This document shows positions 1 through 5,562 of a stretch of DNA of 11,792 nucleotides, piece by piece. The notes beneath the pieces were generated by a model that was not told where the DNA came from, ran no database searches, and saw nothing but the letters and a program-made list of their open reading frames with translations. A program made the translations under genes and the position numbers. The stretch comes from Desulfobacterales bacterium (GTDB lineage: Bacteria > Desulfobacterota > Desulfobacteria > Desulfobacterales > Desulfobacteraceae): assembly GCA_022361095.1 (NCBI GenBank), contig JAKSBO010001092.1:1-11792 (forward strand), given 5' to 3'. Within the stretch, counting starts at the first letter, position 1. Each line of letters begins with the position of its first letter.

Positions 1-1
1 G

Positions 2-373
2 GTATCTAATATTAGCGATTCGGATGCGACAGTAACCGTTATCCTTTATGATCAAGATGGGAATATTTTTCAAGATGATGGCAGTGACAATACCGGGTTT
101 ATTTGGGTTGATAATCATGACGGTAATTATAATGACAATTTTTCGGGAGGGACTGTAACTTATACGCTATCAGGTCATAGTACATCAGGCATTTATATTC
201 GTCCAGATACAACAACTTCAATGCAAGGCTATGGTGTTATAAAATGGTCTAACTCAACTGAAAACATAGTATCACTTATTGCAATTGGATTTGACAACTA
301 TGTGCATACCAACCCAACCACAAAAAGCCGAGCACGGTATAGTATTGAAATTAATAATGGTATGCCGTTTTAA
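2..373 (+). CDS. C-terminal fragment of a secreted beta-rich protein, family unknown
   Basis: An open frame enters from the left edge and runs 123 codons to TAA at 371-373; the true start lies outside the window. The translated piece is rich in Asn, Asp, Ser, Thr and Gly with alternating hydrophobic residues. An example is the stretch SDATVTVILYDQDGNIF near its start, which is typical of extracellular beta-sandwich domains. There is no cysteine, no membrane anchor and no sorting signal at the C-terminus, which ends INNGMPF. It lies on the same strand as the secreted protein at 882 and shares its AT-rich codon use. I do not recognise the family. The frame is convincing because it is long, has coherent protein character and stops just before a structured non-coding stretch. 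The function cannot be stated. Confidence 0.75.
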   Translation, partial: VSNISDSDATVTVILYDQDGNIFQDDGSDNTGFIWVDNHDGNYNDNFSGGTVTYTLSGHSTSGIYIRPDTTTSMQGYGVIKWSNSTENIVSLIAIGFDNYVHTNPTTKSRARYSIEINNGMPF

Positions 374-376
374 CGC

Positions 377-408
377 AATAGATGAAAATAGGAGAGTGCT
401 TATCTATT
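377..408 (+). other. Stem-loop 3 bases after the stop of the first gene
   Basis: AATAGAT at 377-383 pairs perfectly with ATCTATT at 402-408. Two further inner pairs (384-385 with 400-401, one of them G-U) bring the stem to about 9 pairs. The position just after TAA suggests a transcript end or stability structure. It is AT-rich and lacks a following T-run, so it is not a classical intrinsic terminator. Confidence 0.35.
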
Positions 409-417
409 AATTCTCTG

Positions 418-450
418 GATGATTGAACAAACTGTGAGGTTTGATCCATC
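418..450 (+). other. Imperfect hairpin downstream of the first gene
   Basis: CAAAC (428-432) and GTTTG (439-443) form the inner stem around a 6-base loop. After an A-A mismatch, GA/TC (425-426 with 445-446) continues the stem. After a 3-base bulge, GATG/CATC (418-421 with 447-450) closes it. About 11 pairs in total lie close behind the stem-loop at 377. This could be a 3' RNA-stability element; there is no T-tract. Its role is unknown. Confidence 0.3.
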
Positions 451-592
451 ATGTGAGTATGAAACCAAAATTTCAATTCGGGATCATTACTATTTTACTA
501 AAGAAAAAAATACCTCTTCTATGTTCTGTTGATATTTGTTGAAGCATCCATAATTTGCCGTCCTTAATATTAACCTTCTGGAGGGAGAACCT

Positions 593-838
593 ATGGGAAA
601 CGCAAATTTTACAGATCTTATTTGGCATAAAATTTGAAAATTTCTAAAAATCCTAAAGAATCATTTTGCGATTCAGTGTTCAGATTTTGTAGCTCAAATT
701 ATTCTATATTGTTGCAAAAACAGGAGATTGGAACGGATTGTTTTTCATAGGGTTATAGGATATCGAGCATGCGTTTCATTATTAACGCGAGAAACTATCA
801 CTCCATCTTCCGCTTTTCATTTTTGTGACATAAATTGA
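593..838 (+). pseudogene. Possible small gene interrupted by an in-frame TGA
   Basis: An ATG at 593 has a strong Shine-Dalgarno-like sequence (GGAGGGAG, ending 5 bases upstream). It opens a frame beginning MGNANFTDLIWHKI that hits TGA at 635-637. The same frame then stays open for another 66 codons up to TGA at 836-838. The downstream part contains six cysteines, including a Cys-Cys pair, and several Arg/Lys, and I do not recognise it. It may be a 14-residue leader peptide with a chance open frame behind it, or a decayed small gene. In AT-rich DNA an open stretch of this size can arise by chance. I see no good hairpin right after the TGA that would support selenocysteine insertion. Confidence 0.2.
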
Positions 839-881
839 TGGATGGGTAAGTCATTAACTTTTTATTGAAGGAGAGTTTAAC

Positions 882-1697
882 ATGAGAAAAAAACTGTGGT
901 CGATTAATTTTCTATTTTTAATTTTTTTCATTTCTAATGGCTATGCAGGTGGTGGGTATAGTTTATTACCAAAGGGAACGATTAAAGGTATGTGCGTTAA
1001 GTATAATGATGCATCATTTATTGATATTACAAGTGGGTACTGCGAAGCTAATGGCAAATATTATGAAGTGGAATCAACCACAACATATGAAGTTGATGTA
1101 AATGATATAATTGGTGGGAAATTTACCTATGTTTATATTGATGATTCAGGCTCCAATTCCATTACGCCTTCAATAATGAGTACCGATGATATTCCTTCAT
1201 GGAGTGATGACAAACAAGGTTGGTATAGAAAATGGACGAATGATTCAAAATCAACAATTGTTGACGATGAAGATCAAAATGATCGATGTATAGGAGTGAT
1301 TTTTTGTGAAACCGATTATAGTATTATGAAATTCGATTCAGTTATTGAAGGAAATAATGTTCGCGTAAATACTAGTAAAAAAATAATTAGATTACTTTCT
1401 GGTGCATCTGGTGTAGGTACTTGGTCAAGCCTTAATACGCATTCCGACTTTGTTCCGGAAAATGCTGTCAAATCAATACTTTTCGGAGAAGTTCAGCAAG
1501 CTAATGGGATATGCCAAATTTATTTAAGCTCTGATGAATTAAAATCATTTTATAATGGCGTTGGTGCGAGAGGGTATTTAATTACTGATGCAATTGGGGC
1601 AGTTGTGTTAGGAGAATCTAGGAATATTGCATGGTATACTGAAAGCGATGATCATACTGTAATTATTGAAGTAAGAGGCTTTGTTTACACCAGATAA
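882..1697 (+). CDS. Secreted protein of unknown family, phage-tail-fibre-like character
   Basis: The 271-residue product has a Sec signal peptide: MRKK, a hydrophobic stretch at about 8-18, and probable cleavage after YAG/GGG near residues 22-24. The start is well supported by AAGGAG at 868-873, 8 bases before ATG. The mature protein is beta-rich with cysteines at 38, 54, 136, 142 and 211. The first half (about 31-155) has an SGYCEANGKYYEV turn, a YVYIDDSG strand and an IGVIF strand. The second half (about 165-271) has WSSLNTHSDFVPENA and ends in EVRGFVYTR. This two-part layout reminds me of repeated beta domains in phage tail-fibre and tail-associated proteins, but that is pattern memory, not a demonstrated match. 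It is AT-rich like the upstream fragment and unlike the operon to the right. It probably acts outside the cytoplasmic membrane; its role is unknown. Confidence 0.85.
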   Translation: MRKKLWSINFLFLIFFISNGYAGGGYSLLPKGTIKGMCVKYNDASFIDITSGYCEANGKYYEVESTTTYEVDVNDIIGGKFTYVYIDDSGSNSITPSIMSTDDIPSWSDDKQGWYRKWTNDSKSTIVDDEDQNDRCIGVIFCETDYSIMKFDSVIEGNNVRVNTSKKIIRLLSGASGVGTWSSLNTHSDFVPENAVKSILFGEVQQANGICQIYLSSDELKSFYNGVGARGYLITDAIGAVVLGESRNIAWYTESDDHTVIIEVRGFVYTR

Positions 1698-1718
1698 AAT
1701 GAAAATGTGCTTGAGAAC

Positions 1719-1760
1719 TTGTCAGTCGATTAAGGGAGAATCCATAGCAAAAACTGACAA
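1719..1760. repeat. 8-base perfect inverted repeat downstream of the secreted protein gene
   Basis: TTGTCAGT at 1719-1726 and ACTGACAA at 1753-1760 are exact inverted copies separated by 26 bases, beginning 21 bases after the stop codon at 1697. It could be a 3' hairpin of the upstream transcript or a remnant of a mobile-element end. There is no T-run after the second arm, so it is a poor intrinsic terminator. Confidence 0.35.
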
Positions 1761-1932
1761 TGGGGCCGCTTATTTTCGAAAAGGTCATTAATCCGCTGAG
1801 AATACATGACCTGATCAGTAAGGCCCATGATCAAAATAACACTGCGCATCTACTTGTTTTTTAAGTTATCCTCGGCGTTACGCTAAATTAAATATGCTTC
1901 TATTGGCGTGTCTTGATGGAGGCTTAAAATCC

Positions 1933-1952
1933 GGCGGATATGTGGCGGATAT
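1933..1952. repeat. Tandem 9-base direct repeat with 11-base period
   Basis: GGCGGATAT occurs at 1933-1941 and again at 1944-1952 with GT between the copies. An 11-base period is close to one DNA helical turn, so a protein-binding site is conceivable, but a local duplication is equally likely. No gene start nearby would need an operator. Confidence 0.3.
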
Positions 1953-1994
1953 CATTCTGGTCATGGGCCGTACCCCTCGTAAGGCAAAGCAGCC

Positions 1995-2022
1995 GGAAGC
2001 AATACAAAATAAGTATTGCTCC
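1995..2022. other. Strong stem-loop in the convergent spacer
   Basis: GCAATAC (1999-2005) pairs perfectly with GTATTGC (2013-2019) around the loop AAAATAA. Beyond a single bulged A at 1998, GGA (1995-1997) pairs with TCC (2020-2022), giving about 10 pairs. The structure forms on either strand. Its place between converging transcription units fits a 3'-end or transcription-stopping role. Neither side has a real T-tract, though the plus-strand 3' flank is AT-rich, so the terminator call is weak. Confidence 0.35.
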
Positions 2023-2207
2023 TTAAATAATCCGACAGGCTCATTGCATGCACCTTTAGACTTCTTGAGCCGGGCGTATTCCCCTGAGTACCTTCAGCGC
2101 GTCTTTTCCGGCTGTGAGCAACACCGTATCTATTTACCCTATCAGCCTCCGCGGCCAGTTTTTTTGCGCCCCAATATCCCCTCGCCGTAACGGTTCATGG
2201 CGGCTTA

Positions 2208-3494
2208 TCATTTTAAAACATCAATAGTCCATTTATGATCGACAATGACCGGGGCTAAATCGGATATCTGGGATGTCCCGAAAAAATCACCGTCCATCAC
2301 ATCAAAATAGAGTCCCTGGGCACCAGGCAGATGGTCGGATTCCGCACCATCCACAATCATTGTGAACCCAAATGTATACCGTCCCCGGGTCAGCCCCAGA
2401 CGCGGTATTCTGCAATCCAGATAACCTTTGGGGCAAAACATGGCCGGAAGGTCAAGCCCGCTTTCAATGGTGCGGTTTCGAAAAAGAACACGGCCGTTCC
2501 GATCACTGACCGTAAAAGAAAAATCAATGGATTTCACCTTATCGATTTCGGCTTTGTACCCAAACCGGAAAATGTATTCTCTGCCCGACACAAGGGTGTT
2601 CACCGGCCGGCGTTCGTGATCCAGCAAGCCGAAAGAGTAAATACGAACATGGCCTGTGCCCCGGCGGTCATCCCATTGCTCAATGGACAATGCCTTGTCT
2701 TGATCGTCAAAGGAGTTCAGGTACCCCCGGATCATCCGGGCAGGGGCTCCCTCCATCTTCTTTTGACCTTTATCCAGCACAAGTACCCGGGTGCATAAAT
2801 TCTCTATGGCTGCCATGGAATGACTTACCATAATAATGGTTCTGCCTTCCTTGCCAACATCCTTCATCTTGCCCAGGCATTTTTTTCGAAACGATGCATC
2901 CCCCACCGCCAGAACCTCATCCACCAGTAAAATATCCGGCTCCAAATGGGCAGCCACAGCAAAGGCCAGACGAAGATACATACCGCTGGAATACCTTTTG
3001 GCAGGCGTATCCAAAAATTTTTCAACTTCCGCAAACCAGACAATTTCATCAAATTTACGCTTGATTTCCGCCCGGTTCATACCCAGAACCGCCCCGTTCA
3101 GATAGATATTTTCCCGACCGGTAAGTTCCGGATGAAACCCCGTACCCACCTCAAGCAGGCTTGAGACCCGTCCATTGATTGTCACTTCTCCCGTGGTGGG
3201 CCAGGTAATCCGGCTCAATATCTTTAGAAGTGTAGACTTACCGGCCCCGTTCCTGCCGATCAGGCCTAGACGTTCCCCTTGGGGTACCTTAAATGACAAG
3301 TCCTTTAATGCCCAGAAGCTTTCAGGCTTTTGGGACTCGTTCCTTTTTTGTTCCAGAGGGGCAGAATTCATAGATTGCCGCAGACGGTCTGCAAATGCCG
3401 TAAAGCTCTCCTTTAACGAAGCATTGGCAAAAAGACCACCATGATGACGCCGGTACTGCTTGCCCAGATTTTCTGCATTAATGATATTGGACAT
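2208..3494 (-). CDS. wzt: Polysaccharide ABC exporter ATP-binding protein with C-terminal Wzt domain
   Basis: The 428-residue protein is the ATPase that powers export of a lipid-linked polysaccharide across the inner membrane, working with the permease encoded just upstream (3497-4333). The nucleotide-binding domain (about 1-255) shows Walker A GRNGAGKST (80-88), the ABC signature as YSSGM (168-172), Walker B ILLVDE with LAVGD (188-199) and the switch histidine in VSHS (H225). YSSGM in place of LSGGQ is typical of the polysaccharide-exporter subfamily. Residues 275-428 form an extra beta-rich domain like Wzt_C, which in O-antigen exporters binds the modified end of the chain. About 60 residues precede the core in this branch, and TFTAFADRLR-like basic-hydrophobic text fits. 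ATG follows the permease stop after only CC, so translation is probably coupled; no clear Shine-Dalgarno is present. It is the last gene of the operon. Confidence 0.93.
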   Translation of the reverse strand: MSNIINAENLGKQYRRHHGGLFANASLKESFTAFADRLRQSMNSAPLEQKRNESQKPESFWALKDLSFKVPQGERLGLIGRNGAGKSTLLKILSRITWPTTGEVTINGRVSSLLEVGTGFHPELTGRENIYLNGAVLGMNRAEIKRKFDEIVWFAEVEKFLDTPAKRYSSGMYLRLAFAVAAHLEPDILLVDEVLAVGDASFRKKCLGKMKDVGKEGRTIIMVSHSMAAIENLCTRVLVLDKGQKKMEGAPARMIRGYLNSFDDQDKALSIEQWDDRRGTGHVRIYSFGLLDHERRPVNTLVSGREYIFRFGYKAEIDKVKSIDFSFTVSDRNGRVLFRNRTIESGLDLPAMFCPKGYLDCRIPRLGLTRGRYTFGFTMIVDGAESDHLPGAQGLYFDVMDGDFFGTSQISDLAPVIVDHKWTIDVLK

Positions 3495-3496
3495 GG

Positions 3497-4333
3497 TTAT
3501 ATTATATCGGCAAATTCCCGCTCATTCCGGATGAAAAACTTAAGCCCGAAAATAAATATCGCTACAGACAGTACCACCGAAATAAAGAGCCCAGGCCAAT
3601 ATACCAGGGCTTTCTCTCCTAACAGCACCCATCTGAATCCGTCAATCACCCCCACCATGGGATTAAGGCTGTAGATAAACCGCCAGCCATCCGGTACAAG
3701 ACTGCTGGAATACCCCACAGGGGAAAGATACAGCCCAAATTGAAGGATAAAAGGCATCAAGTGTGTGAAATCGCGATACTTCACATTCAGCGCGGCCACA
3801 AACAGCCCGGTACCCAGGGAGGTCAATACGGCAATTGCCATGAACCCCGGCAGCAGCAGAATAGTCATACCCGGCCACACCCCGTAAACCAACATCATCC
3901 CAAAAAGCAGCGCAAAGGCAATAAGAAAATCTGCCACAGCCACCACCACGGCGGCCATAGGAATAATCACCCGGGGAAAATAGACCTTTGATACCAGCGA
4001 GGTATTAGACACCAGGGAATTGCCGGTACTGAAAAGAATATTGGTGAAAAATTGCCAGGGCAAAAGCGCGGCCAGCACCATAACACCGTAGGGTGCCTGC
4101 CCTGAAGGTAAATTAGCCAGCTTACCAAAGACAAAGGTAAAAACCGCCATGGTAGACAAAGGCTTTATCACACCCCAGGCCACCCCGGCCAGGGTTTGTT
4201 TATACCGGACTAAAATATCCCGCCAGGCCAGAAAATAAAAAAGATGCCTGTAGTGCCAGACATCTTTTAGAACATTTCCGGCCGGAGTATCCGGACGAAT
4301 TATGATTTTAAAGTCGCTTGTGTTGGTTTTCAA
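3497..4333 (-). CDS. wzm: Polysaccharide ABC exporter permease (ABC-2 type)
   Basis: The 278-residue inner-membrane protein has about six transmembrane helices, with hydrophobic runs near 60-72, 84-102, 122-150, 155-182, 192-206 and 243-265. The family hallmarks are clear: the amphipathic entry RDILVRYKQTLAGVAWGVIKPL-like motif (38-59), KVYFPR (116-121), the loop NVKYRDF (183-189) and LNPMVGVIDGFRW (223-235). With the ATPase encoded directly downstream it forms the channel that moves lipid-linked glycan to the periplasmic face. The start codon is TTG at 4333-4331, overlapping the TGA of the kinase gene as TTGA. The reading frame has no closer alternative, since the next in-frame Met is residue 62. 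Overlap with the kinase stop suggests coupled expression. Length and motifs are normal for the family. Confidence 0.93.
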   Translation of the reverse strand: MKTNTSDFKIIIRPDTPAGNVLKDVWHYRHLFYFLAWRDILVRYKQTLAGVAWGVIKPLSTMAVFTFVFGKLANLPSGQAPYGVMVLAALLPWQFFTNILFSTGNSLVSNTSLVSKVYFPRVIIPMAAVVVAVADFLIAFALLFGMMLVYGVWPGMTILLLPGFMAIAVLTSLGTGLFVAALNVKYRDFTHLMPFILQFGLYLSPVGYSSSLVPDGWRFIYSLNPMVGVIDGFRWVLLGEKALVYWPGLFISVVLSVAIFIFGLKFFIRNEREFADII

Positions 4334-5562
4334 TCTTCGGCATCTTCTCCATAATATGCGGTATAATATTTATTATAATACCGATAGTAACGCTCCCGTT
4401 TCACGTCCACACGGTTTAAAACCACGCCAAGAATTTTTGACCCCACTGATTCAAGCTGCTTGACGGCATCCTTGATGTATTTTCGGTCCACCTGCTTGGC
4501 TTTGACAACCAGCAGCACCCCGTCTGTTCCCGGAGACAACACCAGGGCATCACTTGCCGGCAGCACCGGCGGTGTGTCAATAATTACAAAATCATACACA
4601 TTGGAAAGATGATTCAAAGCAAAAGCCATCTTACCGGAGTTAACCATCTCAGACGGGTTGGGCGGAATTTTTCCCGACGGCACAAGATGTAAATTATCAA
4701 CATCCGTTTTGGTTACCACAGACTCAATCATATCGGCCAGGTAGGGAAACTGGTGGCCTTCATCCATAAACTCCCGGAACATTTTTTCAAAATTGACATC
4801 ATGTTCAATCGTGGTATCAATCTGACTTGCAGGCATCGGCGTAAATTTAAACTGCCCGTTATAAATGGCGGCTGCCGTTTTAAATGCCTCCACAATATGC
4901 ATGGACAAATGTTTTTTCAAGTCCGCCATGGTAATCATACCCATGGTGGTCAAAATAGTTCCCAATTTCTGCACCGAACGCCTCTGGTGACCAATGGCCA
5001 CCTGGGCCTGTTCCTTTGTCAAAAGCTCAGCCGCCACCAGAGAGGATGCAAGCTTTTTGCTGTCCGGCCTGTTTTTCCAGTATACATCTGTGAGGCTACC
5101 CTCGAAAAAACTCAATTCCACCGAATTTTCTTCATCCGCAATGGAAAGAATCCCGGTACGCCGCTGCAAAGTATTCAGCTTAACCAGATCATTCAGCTTA
5201 ATTTTTGCGGTTGATCCCTCAGCCATCAACGTGCCCAGTTGCTCCGAGACCAGCTCGGAAAGCCCGGACTCGCCTTTTTTACCAAACCGATGGGTCAATC
5301 CGGGTTTTCTTAGATCACAATCTACCATCAGCACATGCTGGCCGGTCTGGGCAATGGTATACGCCAGATTTGCTACAGTATTGGTCTTACCCTCCTTTTC
5401 CGTGGCACTGGTCACACAGATAACATTCAAATCCCTGTCCATGGAGGTAAACTGAAGGTTGGTCCGCATGGTCCTGTAGGATTCGGCGTACCCGGACTTG
5501 GCAGGGTACTGGTCCAGCATAGCGCAACTTTCTTTTTTGTTCCTTTTTTTCAGCTTCAACAT
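4330..5562 (-). CDS. BY-type tyrosine autokinase with inserted PATAN/DUF4388-like domain
   Basis: The 410-residue cytoplasmic kinase resembles CpsD/Wzc kinase domains and should phosphorylate its own tail to control polymer assembly with the membrane partner encoded upstream (5563-7104). It shows Walker A TSATEKEGKTN (51-61), Walker A' VDCDLRKP (80-87) and Walker B FVIIDTPP (325-332). The NLHLVPSGKIPPNPSEM stretch (290-306) and a C-terminal tyrosine cluster with eight Tyr between 392 and 404 complete the family pattern. Between GLSELVSE (100-107) and the LHLVPSG strand the normal short link is replaced by about 170 residues. These read like a PATAN/DUF4388 module: L-x-L-x-K-L, RRTGILSI (134-141), FFEGSLTDVYW (152-162), then a helical part with KLGTILTTMGMIT (199-211). 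ATG directly abuts the preceding TAG, with GGAGG 8 bases upstream. Walker A has Glu-Lys where the family usually has Pro-Gly or similar. Confidence 0.93.
   Translation of the reverse strand: MLKLKKRNKKESCAMLDQYPAKSGYAESYRTMRTNLQFTSMDRDLNVICVTSATEKEGKTNTVANLAYTIAQTGQHVLMVDCDLRKPGLTHRFGKKGESGLSELVSEQLGTLMAEGSTAKIKLNDLVKLNTLQRRTGILSIADEENSVELSFFEGSLTDVYWKNRPDSKKLASSLVAAELLTKEQAQVAIGHQRRSVQKLGTILTTMGMITMADLKKHLSMHIVEAFKTAAAIYNGQFKFTPMPASQIDTTIEHDVNFEKMFREFMDEGHQFPYLADMIESVVTKTDVDNLHLVPSGKIPPNPSEMVNSGKMAFALNHLSNVYDFVIIDTPPVLPASDALVLSPGTDGVLLVVKAKQVDRKYIKDAVKQLESVGSKILGVVLNRVDVKRERYYRYYNKYYTAYYGEDAED

Larger units (their letters stand above)
374..881. other. 508-base stretch without a supported gene
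   Basis: This AT-rich spacer separates the two plus-strand secreted-protein genes. It holds two stem-loops directly after the first gene and one Shine-Dalgarno-equipped frame that is broken by TGA (593-838); both are described separately. The last part must carry the 5' leader of the gene at 882, but I could not pick out a convincing -35/-10 pair. No tRNA, rRNA or repeat array is visible. Confidence 0.6.
1698..2207. other. Gene-poor convergent spacer with repeats
   Basis: This 510-base stretch lies between the plus-strand secreted-protein gene and the convergent end of the exopolysaccharide operon. Its left part is AT-rich like the secreted gene, and from about 1900 the GC content rises. A 98-codon plus-strand frame (1894-2190) has no ribosome binding site and an implausible, Pro/Arg-rich translation. 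A minus-strand frame is stop-free from 2194 to 1964 but lacks an early start codon. Neither is supported as a gene. The stretch may contain decayed coding or mobile-element sequence, but I recognise no transposase motif. No clear intrinsic terminator for either operon was found. Confidence 0.5.

Noticed and set aside
635..637. Selenocysteine readthrough of the TGA in the 593-838 frame
   Set aside because: Sulfate reducers often make selenoproteins, but the surrounding residues match no selenoprotein family I know and there is no convincing SECIS-like hairpin immediately after the TGA.
1894..2190. 98-codon plus-strand open frame
   Set aside because: It has no ribosome binding site before its ATG, its translation is Pro/Arg-rich without recognisable domain character, and an opposite-strand frame is also open over most of the same DNA. 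It is described only as part of the spacer.
2120..2207. Intrinsic terminator after the last operon gene
   Set aside because: On the minus strand only short, weak GC stems (around CCGCC/GGCG and CCGCGG) are visible and no T-run follows a stem, so a terminator cannot be claimed.
4753..5455. Two 153-codon plus-strand frames opposite the tyrosine kinase
   Set aside because: Both are antisense to the clearly real kinase, have no supporting translation signals and read as Cys/Arg/Ser-rich noise.
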